The notes under the pieces were generated by a model. It searched no databases and was not told where the DNA came from. It saw only the letters and a program-made list of their open reading frames with translations. The translations under genes and the position numbers were made by a program. DNA of 64,000 nucleotides from Neobacillus niacini (GTDB lineage: Bacteria > Bacillota > Bacilli > Bacillales > Cytobacillaceae), in the NCBI RefSeq assembly GCF_000759675.1, contig NZ_BAWM01000086.1, forward strand, positions 130,828 to 194,827, given 5' to 3'. Shown here in pieces: positions 24,244 to 32,563 of this stretch. How positions within the stretch are numbered: position 1 is the first letter of the stretch; every line of letters starts with the position of its first letter.

Positions 24244-24290
24244 AAAAGCACTAAAAACAACAATTAATTTTGTTATTTTTAGTGCTTTTC
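24244..24290 (-). terminator. Terminator of the small secreted protein gene
   Basis: AAAAGCACTAAAAA and TTTTTAGTGCTTTT (24244-24257 and 24276-24289) form a 14-bp stem; on the minus strand it ends in a T-tract. Confidence 0.8.
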
Positions 24291-24298
24291 ATAACTCA

Positions 24299-24532
24299 TT
24301 ATTGATTCATCATACAAGGTGCAGATGGTTCTTTTTTCATTTTGCCAACACAGTCTTTATGCATATCTTTAAGTTCTTTCTCACTTAATTCAGGGTGATT
24401 TTCTTGCATGAAAGGCAGCATTTCTTTAAAGTCTCTTACTTTACAGGCGATATCATCGCTTGCAGCCATAACTCCTGTGCCTAATCCTAGTAGTAAGACT
24501 ACTGTAAAAGCACTAGTAACTATTCTTTTCAT
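24299..24532 (-). CDS. Small secreted Cys-containing protein of the CstR regulon
   Basis: This 77-aa precursor has a clear signal peptide (MKRIVTSAFTVVLLLGLGTGVMA, cleavage after about residue 23). The mature peptide is about 54 residues and carries three cysteines (Cys30, Cys61, Cys73) and many Met and Glu residues (MLPFMQENHPELSEKELKDMHKDC). I do not recognise a characterised family. A CstR operator lies 59-72 bp upstream of its start, so it is expected to respond to persulfide stress. A thiol-based role outside the membrane is only a guess. SD AGGAGG. Confidence 0.8.
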   Translation of the reverse strand: MKRIVTSAFTVVLLLGLGTGVMAASDDIACKVRDFKEMLPFMQENHPELSEKELKDMHKDCVGKMKKEPSAPCMMNQ

Positions 24533-24590
24533 ATTCTTTGCCTCCTGATGGAAATTCTCTTACATCTCTAATTTTACTATCTTTTTTATA

Positions 24591-24604
24591 TACCGCATGG
24601 GGTA
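24591..24604. promoter_or_regulatory. CstR operator upstream of the small secreted protein gene
   Basis: TACCG-CATG-GGGTA, one mismatch from the palindrome, 59 bp upstream of the minus-strand start at 24532. Confidence 0.65.
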
Positions 24605-24686
24605 AATATGACGGTATTTAGAACTTTATTCGGTTAAAAAAACAAAAGACTGCTAAATTGTCTAGCAGTCTTTTGTGTACAGAAAT

Positions 24687-26594
24687 TTATCCTTTTTTAA
24701 TAATGGTATTATAATGCTTATCTTCACGTTCTGTTTTCACGAGTGTATGTTGGTTTTTGTCACACCATGAAGTAATATCTTTTACAAAGTTACAATCATT
24801 CGTGGTGATCTGTAAAGACTCACCTGACTGAAGTTTTTTCATATTCTTATGAACTTCCAATATTGGACCAGGACATGCTAAGCCTGATGCGTCAATCCTG
24901 ATGGATACTTCCACTTCTTCTAAAGTTTGCGAACTACTGCTAGTTGATTGATTAAATACTGAAGAATAGGTTTTCCAACCGCCGTCTAAATTTTTAACCT
25001 TAAATCCATTCTCTGATAGGATTCTTGCTGCCAAATAGCCTCTTAGCCCGACCTGACATGAAACATAGATGGTTCCATTCTTAGGCAGTCTGTTTAGTTG
25101 TTCACGTAAATCTCCAAGAGGAATGTTAATTGAACCTTTAATAAAGCCCATTTCTCTTTCGATTGGTTCACGAACATCAATCAATAATCCATTTTGAGCA
25201 ACAATTTCATCAATTTCATACCATTGAACAGTTTCTACATCACCATTCATGATATTTGTAGCCACATAACCAGCCATGTTAACGGGATCCTTCGCTGATG
25301 AATATGGTGGAGCGTAAGACAATTCCAATTCAGTTAAATCGAAGACAGTTAGATTACCTTTAATGGCTGTAGCAATGACATCCATTCTTTTGTCAACGCC
25401 GTCTATACCGACTGCTTGTGCACCAAGAATTTTCCCGTTACTTGGGTCAAATAATAATTTTAATGCAATCGGTGCAGCACCAGGATAATAGCCTGCATGT
25501 GAAGATGGATGTATATGAACAGCTTCATAATTAACATTAAGCTGCTTTAATCTTTTTTCATTATTACCAGTAGCTGCAACAGTTATATCGAATACTTTTG
25601 CAATAGATGTTCCGAGAGTACCTTTAAACTTTTCTTCTTTACCATAGATATTATTGGCTACAATACGACCTTGGCGGTTTGCAGGACCTGCAAGAGGGAT
25701 CATTGCTGCATTCCCGTTAATATAATCAGTCACCTCAATCGCATCGCCAATCGCGTAAATATTTTCGTCATTTGTTTGTAAATAATCATTTACCTGAATA
25801 CCACCGCGTTCACCAACATTTAAACCTGCGTCTACAGCAAGTTTATTTTCTGGACGAACACCGATGGAAAGAATCGTCAAATCAGAACATAGTTTTGTAC
25901 CACTGGAAAGTTCAATTGTATTTCCATTTTGACTAAAAGCTTTTACACCATCTTCTAAAATAAGGTTAACACCTTTATCACGTAAATGATCATGAACAAT
26001 TGCAGCCATTTCGTAATCTAATGGAGCCATAACCTGATTAGCCATTTCAACCACTGTTACTTCAATTCCACGTTCAGCAAGGTTTTCAGCCATTTCTAGT
26101 CCAATGAATCCACCGCCAACAACCACTGCTCTTTTAGGCTTCTTCTCGTCAACTACTGCTTTAATTTTATCTGTATCTGGAATGTTCCTCAGTGTGAAAA
26201 TGTTTGTTGCCTCTGAAATACCTTCAATTGGAGGGAAAATTGGCTTCGCACCAGTAGAAAGGATAAGCCTGTCATAACTTTCTTCATATGTTTCATTAGT
26301 ACTTAGGTTTTTGATTGTAACGGTTTTACGATCGGGGTTAATCTGAGTAACTTCACTTAAATTACGAATATCGAGATTAAATTTCTTGCTCATGCCTTCG
26401 ACCGTTTGGACTATTAGCTTTTGTCGATCTTTAATTTTATCGCCAATATAGTATGGTAGTCCGCAATTCGCAAATGAAATATGTTCTCCACGTTCAAACA
26501 ATACAATGATTGATGTTTCATCTAATCTTCTTAATCGTGCTGCAGCAGTAGCTCCTCCAGCAACACCGCCAACAATAACTATTTTCTTAGACAT
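24687..26594 (-). CDS. CoA-disulfide reductase / rhodanese / TusA fusion
   Basis: This 635-aa three-domain enzyme starts at the ATG 26594, which has SD AAGGAGG 9 nt upstream; a Met seven codons earlier lacks one. Residues 1-445 are an FAD/NAD(P)H pyridine-nucleotide-disulfide reductase of the CoADR type, with GGVAGGATAAARLRR, the redox Cys44 in SFANCGLPYY and the IYAIGDA FAD motif. Residues 456-545 are rhodanese with loop CQVGLR (Cys513). Residues 561-635 are a TusA domain with CPGP. Such enzymes (CoADR-RHD, NPSR) reduce CoA persulfide, polysulfide or elemental sulfur. The extra C-terminal TusA supplies an internal sulfur carrier. It is preceded by a perfect CstR operator. Confidence 0.93.
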   Translation of the reverse strand: MSKKIVIVGGVAGGATAAARLRRLDETSIIVLFERGEHISFANCGLPYYIGDKIKDRQKLIVQTVEGMSKKFNLDIRNLSEVTQINPDRKTVTIKNLSTNETYEESYDRLILSTGAKPIFPPIEGISEATNIFTLRNIPDTDKIKAVVDEKKPKRAVVVGGGFIGLEMAENLAERGIEVTVVEMANQVMAPLDYEMAAIVHDHLRDKGVNLILEDGVKAFSQNGNTIELSSGTKLCSDLTILSIGVRPENKLAVDAGLNVGERGGIQVNDYLQTNDENIYAIGDAIEVTDYINGNAAMIPLAGPANRQGRIVANNIYGKEEKFKGTLGTSIAKVFDITVAATGNNEKRLKQLNVNYEAVHIHPSSHAGYYPGAAPIALKLLFDPSNGKILGAQAVGIDGVDKRMDVIATAIKGNLTVFDLTELELSYAPPYSSAKDPVNMAGYVATNIMNGDVETVQWYEIDEIVAQNGLLIDVREPIEREMGFIKGSINIPLGDLREQLNRLPKNGTIYVSCQVGLRGYLAARILSENGFKVKNLDGGWKTYSSVFNQSTSSSSQTLEEVEVSIRIDASGLACPGPILEVHKNMKKLQSGESLQITTNDCNFVKDITSWCDKNQHTLVKTEREDKHYNTIIKKG

Positions 26595-26667
26595 ATAATA
26601 CTCCTCCTTAAACATTCACCCAAATGAGATGTAAAAAAAAATATATTAAGATTAATTGTTCTGACTA

Positions 26668-26683
26668 ATACCCTATAGGGTAT
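26668..26683. promoter_or_regulatory. CstR operator upstream of the CoA-disulfide reductase gene
   Basis: ATACCC-TATA-GGGTAT, a perfect 16-bp palindrome, 74 bp upstream of the start. It is the best match together with the one at 19114. The rest of the 26595-26930 interval holds a doubtful small ORF and a terminator. Confidence 0.8.
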
Positions 26684-26738
26684 ATATTTATCCTATACTA
26701 GGAAGTTAGGTTTATCAATAAAAAATAAAAGAGTATGG

Positions 26739-26855
26739 ATGAAATTAAGATTTTTTGTACATAAATTAGACAAATATTATAATCGTTATTACTGGGAAGA
26801 CTAAAAAGATATCGGATGTAAATCTGAGGAAATAGAAAGTTTATTTGAAAAATGA
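26739..26855 (+). pseudogene. Possible small gene broken by an in-frame TAA
   Basis: ATG 26739 reads 21 codons (MKLRFFVHKLDKYYNRYYWE...), meets TAA at 26802-26804, then continues 16 codons in the same frame (KDIGCKSEEIESLFEK) to TGA. A terminator for the plus strand follows at 26871. The composition on both sides looks protein-like, suggesting a roughly 38-residue gene with a nonsense mutation. There is no clear SD, so chance is possible. Confidence 0.25.
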
Positions 26856-26870
26856 ACTCAAAATGTGTCA

Positions 26871-26896
26871 GACTATACTTTGGTATAGTCTTTTTT
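26871..26896 (+). terminator. Plus-strand terminator without an obvious upstream gene
   Basis: GACTATAC, loop TTTG and GTATAGTC (26871-26890) followed by TTTTTT. It lies upstream of the 26931 gene and downstream of the doubtful small ORF. Confidence 0.75.
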
Positions 26897-26930
26897 GATT
26901 TAGGATTAAAGAAGGAAATGAGGCTTTGAA

Positions 26931-27602
26931 ATGAGTCAAACTAAAAAAACTGCACTAGTGCTGGGAGCAACAGGTCTGATTGGCAAGGAATTAGTGAAAA
27001 TACTGAATGAGAATAATCAATATGAAAAGATACATTTGTTGGTTCGCAGGCAATTTGATCTTCAATCAGATATCTGTAAAGTACATATTGTTAATTTTGA
27101 TGAATTACATAAATATCATGAATTATTTCAAGTAACAGATGTTTACTGTTGTTTAGGTACAACCATAAAAGTAGCAAAGACAAAAGAAGTTTTTCGTAAA
27201 GTAGATTACGAATATCCTGTTGAGGCTGCAAAATTAGCAAAGGAAAACGATGCTGAAAAATTTCTAATTGTAAGTGCAATGGGGGCAGATACCAAATCGC
27301 TTTTCTTTTATAATCGTGTAAAGGGAGAGGTTGAGGAATCACTAAGGAATCTGCATTTGCGATCTCTTCATATTTTCCGACCTTCCTTGTTATTAGGGAA
27401 GAGGGAAGAGTTCCGATTAGGTGAGAGACTTGCTGAAAAAGCTAGTGTAGTATTAAACAAGCTAATGGTTGGTCCTTTGCGTCCCTATCGGGGGATTCAA
27501 GCAAAAAAAGTTGCGGCTGCAATGGCCGTTATTGCTCAATCAAATCAAAAAGGGGATCATATATATCCGTCACATAAAATTGATGCCATGATAGGATTCT
27601 GA
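26931..27602 (+). CDS. Atypical SDR / NAD(P)H-binding oxidoreductase
   Basis: This 223-aa protein has a Rossmann start VLGATGLIGKELVKIL (TGxxGxxG) and the atypical short-chain dehydrogenase blocks CCLGTTIKVAKTKEVFRKVDYEYP and FLIVSAMGAD. A YNRVKGEVEESL segment holds the Tyr-xxx-Lys pair. It resembles the HTATIP2/YraR-like group of NAD(P)-binding proteins, for which the substrate is mostly unknown. SD GAAGGAAATGAGG lies upstream of the ATG. It is monocistronic with its own terminator. Confidence 0.82.
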   Translation: MSQTKKTALVLGATGLIGKELVKILNENNQYEKIHLLVRRQFDLQSDICKVHIVNFDELHKYHELFQVTDVYCCLGTTIKVAKTKEVFRKVDYEYPVEAAKLAKENDAEKFLIVSAMGADTKSLFFYNRVKGEVEESLRNLHLRSLHIFRPSLLLGKREEFRLGERLAEKASVVLNKLMVGPLRPYRGIQAKKVAAAMAVIAQSNQKGDHIYPSHKIDAMIGF

Positions 27603-28140
27603 GTGGAAGAAAATGAGTTAATAAAAGCGTAGAAGAATGGAACTATGTGATCCTTTCTTTTACGCTTTTTATATTATTGAAAATCATTCGGCAAATATTT
27701 TACGAATGTCGAGAACTTAATTGGAAGAATATCTGTCAATGACGAAACATCTAAATTGAAATTAACTCTATTTTTCCTATAAAAATATTGGTTTTTGGTT
27801 GTTTTTAAAACAGGTTTTATCTTAAAAATAAGAATAATGAAGTTCGATGTAATTTTACAAAATTTTTTGTTCATATGTGTTAAATTGGTAAAAGATTAAC
27901 AATGGTACAAGAACAACTCTCATTTATCTACTACAATATTCATCGAATTTTTCCTTCATAACATCATCAAAGTATAAAGGTTCACCTTTCATGTTTTATT
28001 AATTCTAGTTACATATTGGATAGTAGAATACGAGCATCATTTTACAGGTTGTATGATGAAATGCATTTTTGTGGTCTGTAAAATTAAAAATAGATACAGA
28101 ATTTTCAGTAAAATCACTTTTAAAAAAGGAGGGCTTTTTA
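27603..28140. other. 538-bp intergenic region upstream of preT
   Basis: It begins with a terminator for the SDR gene (AAAAGCGTA...TACGCTTTTT, 27623-27670). The remaining stretch is very AT-rich. A 66-codon minus-strand frame at 27674-27874 has no SD and low-complexity composition, so it is not called. The preT promoter must lie here but no convincing -35/-10 pair or PucR site was identified. Confidence 0.5.
27623..27670 (+). terminator. Terminator after the SDR gene
   Basis: AAAAGCGTA with AAGAA inside pairs with TTCTT and TACGCTTTTT around a long loop; T-tract present. Confidence 0.65.
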
Positions 28141-29505
28141 TTGGAAAAAATACAGCGAATCTCCAATATCAATCTAGAAATTAACTTTCAAGAAGTGGAA
28201 CGTGCTCTTACAAATCAAGAAGCGTTGGAAGAATCTAATCGCTGCCTTTATTGCTATGATGCCCCTTGTATTAAGGCATGCCCAACAGGCATCGATATTC
28301 CAACTTTTATAAAAAAAATTGCTTCAGGAAATTTACTTGGCTCTGCGAAAACGATAATGTCATCTAATCCTGTTGGTGCAAGCTGTTCTAGAGTATGTCC
28401 AACAGAGGAATTGTGTGAAGGTGCATGTGTTTTAAACCATTCCACAAAACCAATTATGATAGGAAACCTGCAGAGATATGCAACAGATTGGGCAATCAAA
28501 AATGAACAAACGCTTTTTGAGCCAGGAACACCAAATGGTAAATCTGTTGCTGTTGTGGGTGGAGGACCTGCTGGACTTTCTGCAGCTAGAGAACTAGCAC
28601 GATTCGGGTATGAAGTGACGATTTTTGAAGCTGCAGAAAAAGCAGGCGGATTAAATACCTACGGAATTGTTTCATTCCGCCTTCCACAGACAATCTCGTA
28701 TTGGGAAGTGGACCAGGTGGAAAAGCTTAATGTAACAATCAAAACAAATACAAGAGTTGGTAAAGATGTGTCAGTAAAGGAGTTACTTGAAGATTTTGAT
28801 TGCATTGTTTTAGCGGTAGGTATGGCACACGTTCCTCATTTAGGTATCGAAGGAGAAGACCTAGAGGGAGTCTACGATGCCATTGAGTTTGTGAAGGAAA
28901 CAAAAAGTAGAAAATTATCGAATGAATTTGTCGGAAAGCGTGCCGTCGTCATCGGTGCAGGAAATACCGCGATTGATGGTGCAACCTGTTCGGTACGTTT
29001 AGGTGCGGAAAATGTGAAAATCTTGTACCGTCGAACAGAAGAAGAAATGACTGCCTATGATTTTGAATATGAATTTGCCAAACAAGATGGTGTGGAATTT
29101 CGCTGGTTAACAGCACCGAAGAGAATTATTGGGGATGAACATGGAAAGGTAACCGGGATTGAATGTATCAAAATGCATCTTGGCGAGCCCGATCAAGACA
29201 TGCGCAGGAGACCATATCCAGTTAAGGGATCTGAATATGTCATACCAGTGGATGCTGTCATAAAAGCAATCGGACAAACAAGGCATTTGGAACTAATTGA
29301 AGCACTAGAGCTACAACATGAAAGTGGTGTAGTACAAGTAAATAAAGAAACCTATCAAACTTCTAATCCAATAATATATGCTTGTGGTGATGTTGTTTTT
29401 GGAAAGGGCAAAGGCGACGCCATGGTTGTTACCGCTGCACAACAAGGGAAACAAGCTGCTTATAGTATCCACAGGCAATTTACTGCAGTCGAAACAGCCA
29501 ATTAG
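28141..29505 (+). CDS. preT: Dihydropyrimidine dehydrogenase subunit PreT
   Basis: This 454-aa glutamate-synthase-beta-like flavoprotein starts at TTG 28141 (SD AAGGAGGG, 7-nt spacer); the open frame upstream to 28069 has no SD. Eight N-terminal cysteines (35, 38, 43, 47, 82, 86, 92, 96) would ligate two 4Fe-4S clusters. The FAD motif VAVVGGGPAGLSAAREL and the NAD(P)H motif AVVIGAGNTAIDGATCSVRLGAENV follow. It passes electrons from NAD(P)H to PreA for reduction of uracil and thymine. It heads the pyrimidine catabolic cluster. Confidence 0.92.
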   Translation: MEKIQRISNINLEINFQEVERALTNQEALEESNRCLYCYDAPCIKACPTGIDIPTFIKKIASGNLLGSAKTIMSSNPVGASCSRVCPTEELCEGACVLNHSTKPIMIGNLQRYATDWAIKNEQTLFEPGTPNGKSVAVVGGGPAGLSAARELARFGYEVTIFEAAEKAGGLNTYGIVSFRLPQTISYWEVDQVEKLNVTIKTNTRVGKDVSVKELLEDFDCIVLAVGMAHVPHLGIEGEDLEGVYDAIEFVKETKSRKLSNEFVGKRAVVIGAGNTAIDGATCSVRLGAENVKILYRRTEEEMTAYDFEYEFAKQDGVEFRWLTAPKRIIGDEHGKVTGIECIKMHLGEPDQDMRRRPYPVKGSEYVIPVDAVIKAIGQTRHLELIEALELQHESGVVQVNKETYQTSNPIIYACGDVVFGKGKGDAMVVTAAQQGKQAAYSIHRQFTAVETAN

Positions 29506-29583
29506 AAAATCAAAAGGATATAATCATGTAAGCGTTTTCTTGAACTATACGATGTTTTTATAATAAAAAGGGGTGAATTCGAG

Positions 29584-30870
29584 ATGGCTGATTTGAGTAT
29601 TAATCTTGCAGGGATAAAATCTCCCAACCCATTTTGGCTTGCTTCAGCACCCCCTACCAATTCAGGGTATCAGGTTCAGAGAGCCTTTGAAGCGGGGTGG
29701 GGTGGTGCAGTTTGGAAGACATTAGGTGACCCAATTTTGAATGTTACCTCTAGGTTTGCTGCCATAAGTTTTAACGGACAACGTGTGGCGGGGTTCAATA
29801 ATATTGAATTGATAACCGACAGACCATTAGAGGTAAATTTAAAAGAAATTTATGAAACGAAAAAAAGATTTCCTAACCATGCTATCATCGCGTCCTTAAT
29901 GATGGAGCCAAAACAAGAAAAGTGGCACGAATTAGTAAAGCGTGTAGAGGATGTCGGGGTTGATGGTCTCGAGTTAAACTTTGGCTGTCCACATGGAATG
30001 GCTGAACGAGGAATGGGATCTGCTTCTGGTCAGGTCCCAGCACTTGTAGAACGACAGACCTATTGGGTAAAGGAAGTGGCGAAAACACCTGTCATCGTAA
30101 AACTAACACCAAATATTACGGATATAACGTCTACTGCTGAAGCAGCATGTATTGGCGGAGCAGACGCGATCAGTATGATTAACACCATTAATAGTTTAAT
30201 GGGGGTAGACCTTGATTCATGGAATACAATTCCACATGTTGCCGGGAAGGGGGCACATGGCGGTTATTGTGGTCCTGCTGTAAAACCAATTGCACTGAAT
30301 ATGGTGGCAGAATGTGCACGGCATGCCCATATTAATGTCCCAATATCAGGAATTGGCGGAATCTCCAACTGGCAAGATGCCGTGGAATTCATGTTAATGG
30401 GTGCTACAGGAGTGCAAGTTTGTACTGCCGCTATGCACCATGGATTCCGAATTGTCGAAGACATGATTGAAGGACTAAGCCATTATTTAGATGGTAAGGG
30501 TATTAAGTCTGTATCTGAAATAATTGGAAAATCAGTTCCGAGGTATTCTGATTGGGGGAATTTAGATCTTAATTATAATATCGTTGCAAAAATTAATACA
30601 GACGTATGTATAAATTGTAACAAGTGCCATATTGCCTGTGAAGATACTTCCCATCAATGTATTGATATGCTAACAGACGAAAATGGTAAGAGTTATTTGA
30701 AAGTTAGAGAAGAGGATTGTGTAGGATGTAATCTATGTTCTATTGTCTGCCCAGTAGACGGAGCAATTGATATGGTCGAAGTACCAAATGAATTGCCTCC
30801 AATGTCCTGGAATGATAGGCAATCAGCATTGAGTCTTGTAACAGAATGTAAGATTGATATAAACAAATGA
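29584..30870 (+). CDS. preA: Dihydropyrimidine dehydrogenase subunit PreA
   Basis: This 428-aa protein has a dihydroorotate-dehydrogenase-like FMN barrel (1-310) and a C-terminal ferredoxin domain with two 4Fe-4S motifs (CINCNKCHIAC and CVGCNLCSIVC, about 340-400). It reduces uracil or thymine to the 5,6-dihydro form together with PreT. The substrate region matches mammalian DPD closely (NFGCPHGMAERGMG, VKLTPNITDI, INTINSLMG). However, the position of the mammalian general-acid Cys, in the loop GMGxACGQ, is Ser148 here (GMGSASGQ). SD GGGGTGA. It lies 78 bp after preT. Confidence 0.93.
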   Translation: MADLSINLAGIKSPNPFWLASAPPTNSGYQVQRAFEAGWGGAVWKTLGDPILNVTSRFAAISFNGQRVAGFNNIELITDRPLEVNLKEIYETKKRFPNHAIIASLMMEPKQEKWHELVKRVEDVGVDGLELNFGCPHGMAERGMGSASGQVPALVERQTYWVKEVAKTPVIVKLTPNITDITSTAEAACIGGADAISMINTINSLMGVDLDSWNTIPHVAGKGAHGGYCGPAVKPIALNMVAECARHAHINVPISGIGGISNWQDAVEFMLMGATGVQVCTAAMHHGFRIVEDMIEGLSHYLDGKGIKSVSEIIGKSVPRYSDWGNLDLNYNIVAKINTDVCINCNKCHIACEDTSHQCIDMLTDENGKSYLKVREEDCVGCNLCSIVCPVDGAIDMVEVPNELPPMSWNDRQSALSLVTECKIDINK

Positions 30871-30885
30871 GAAGGGAGAAATTGT

Positions 30886-32304
30886 ATGAAGAAACTGATT
30901 AAAAATGGAACGATTGTAACAGCTGCAGATACATTTACAGCAGAAATTTTAATAGAAGACGGAAAAATCGCACAAATTGGCAACAATCTTGCTGCACATG
31001 GAGCGGAAATAATAGACGCTAAAGGCTGTCTTGTTTTCCCTGGCGGCATTGATCCGCATACCCATTTAGATATGCCTTTTGGCGGAACTGTTACAAAGGA
31101 TGATTTCGAAACGGGAACCATAGCTGCTGCTTTTGGCGGTACCACAACAATAATAGATTTTTGTTTAACCAACAAAGGTGAGCCGTTAAAAAATGCGATC
31201 CAGACATGGCACGCAAAATCGAAAGAAAAAGCTGTGATAGACTATGGTTTCCATTTAATGATAGCGGAAATCAATGAGAATGTATTGAATGAGCTTCCTT
31301 ATGTGATTAATGAAGAAGGAATTACCTCTTTCAAAGTGTTTATGGCTTACAAAAATGTTTTCCAAGCTGATGATGAAACACTTTTTCGAACGCTCATTTC
31401 AGCAAAAGAACATGGAGCGCTTGTCATGGTCCATGCTGAAAATGGGGATGTAATCGATTATTTAACGAAAAAGGCAGTTGCAGAAGGAAACAGAGAACCA
31501 ATCTATCATGCCTTAACAAGGCCTCCAGAATTAGAGGGGGAGGCAACGGGAAGAGCAGCAAAACTTACAGGTCTAGCAAACTCGCAATTATATGTCGTTC
31601 ATGTTTCATGTGCGGATGCGGTTGAAAAAATCGCTGAAGCACGAAGCAAGGGATTTGATGTTTGGGGGGAAACCTGTCCACAATATTTAGTTTTAGATCA
31701 AAGTTACTTAGAAAGACCGAATTTTGAGGGTGCTAAGTATGTTTGGTCGCCTCCATTACGAGAAAAATGGAATCAAGAGGTCTTGTGGAATGCATTAAAG
31801 AGCGGTCAGCTGCAAACTCTTGGATCTGACCAATGCTCCTTTGATTTTAAAGGACAGAAGGATTTAGGAAGAGATGATTTTACCAAAATTCCAAACGGTG
31901 GACCTATCATTGAAGATCGCTTATCTATACTATTTTCTGAGGGGGTGAGGAAAGGACGAATCAGTCTTAATCAATTTGTTGATCTTACATCCACACGAGC
32001 CGCAAAATTATTTGGCATATATCCGAAAAAAGGCAGTATTGCCGTTGGGGCAGACGCCGATATTGTCATTTTTGATCCACAGGTAGAGCGGGTTATTTCC
32101 ACTGAAACACATCATATGGCAGTGGATTATAGTGCCTTTGAAGGAATGAAAGTCACGGGTGAGCCTGTTTCTGTTTTATCCCGAGGTGAATTTGTCGTCC
32201 GTGAAAAGCAATTTGTTGGAAAACCAGGTTCTGGTCAATATTTGAAGAGAGCAAAATACAGTCTAAATACACCATTAAATCAAAATGAAACCTTATCCAT
32301 TTGA
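30886..32304 (+). CDS. hydA: Dihydropyrimidinase / D-hydantoinase
   Basis: This 472-aa amidohydrolase opens the dihydropyrimidine ring to N-carbamoyl-beta-amino acids. The binuclear metal site can be seen: His58 and His60 (GIDPHTH), carboxylated Lys150 (TSFKVFMAYK), His in MVHAENGD, His in VVHVSCAD and the final Asp in LGSDQCSF. The substrate Tyr is in MAYKN. Length is typical. It follows preA by 15 bp and so is co-transcribed. The next step, beta-ureidopropionase, is not encoded nearby. Confidence 0.93.
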   Translation: MKKLIKNGTIVTAADTFTAEILIEDGKIAQIGNNLAAHGAEIIDAKGCLVFPGGIDPHTHLDMPFGGTVTKDDFETGTIAAAFGGTTTIIDFCLTNKGEPLKNAIQTWHAKSKEKAVIDYGFHLMIAEINENVLNELPYVINEEGITSFKVFMAYKNVFQADDETLFRTLISAKEHGALVMVHAENGDVIDYLTKKAVAEGNREPIYHALTRPPELEGEATGRAAKLTGLANSQLYVVHVSCADAVEKIAEARSKGFDVWGETCPQYLVLDQSYLERPNFEGAKYVWSPPLREKWNQEVLWNALKSGQLQTLGSDQCSFDFKGQKDLGRDDFTKIPNGGPIIEDRLSILFSEGVRKGRISLNQFVDLTSTRAAKLFGIYPKKGSIAVGADADIVIFDPQVERVISTETHHMAVDYSAFEGMKVTGEPVSVLSRGEFVVREKQFVGKPGSGQYLKRAKYSLNTPLNQNETLSI

Positions 32305-32316
32305 TCTTCGAGAATT

Positions 32317-32439
32317 GTCCAGCTTCAGGCGCCATCGGCTCTATGGTCTACAGTCAATCCGTCAAGAAGGTTAAAGAGCAACCTTCTTGACGGCTCGCCT
32401 TATACTTGTCGCCGATAAACAGGCGCCTTCCGCTTTTTT
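32317..32439. repeat. Structured intergenic repeat element
   Basis: The block starts TGTCCAGCTTCAGGCGCC and ends ACAGGCGCCTTCCGC followed by six T. The outer arms AGGCGCC..ATCGGC (32327-32339) pair with GCCGAT..AGGCGCC (32411-32427). Inside is a perfect 14-bp stem CCGTCAAGAAGGTT with its complement (32359-32372, 32380-32393). Sequences of this form (GTCCAGCT...GCGCC...GGCGC.TTCCGCTTTT) are recalled as dispersed intergenic elements in Bacillaceae; none other occurs in this window. It probably also ends the hydA transcript. Confidence 0.65.
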
Positions 32440-32453
32440 AGCGAACTACTCCT

Positions 32454-32487
32454 GCAATTGCTTGCTAGGCAAGCAATTGCCTCTTTT
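32454..32487. terminator. Perfect 12-bp hairpin upstream of the NCS1 permease gene
   Basis: GCAATTGCTTGC, loop TAG and GCAAGCAATTGC (32454-32480) are followed by CTCTTTTC. It may be a terminator or the distal part of the preceding repeat element. Confidence 0.6.
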
Positions 32488-32563
32488 CAAACCTCTGTTC
32501 TTGTCGGTGATTTGAATTTGAATGTTTAAATTCTTTTATCTAAAACCGAAAAGGAGTGTTCAT

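Noticed and set aside
27674..27874. 66-aa minus-strand frame upstream of preT
   Set aside because: No SD, low-complexity lysine/isoleucine/phenylalanine composition, no family resemblance; probably a chance frame in AT-rich DNA.
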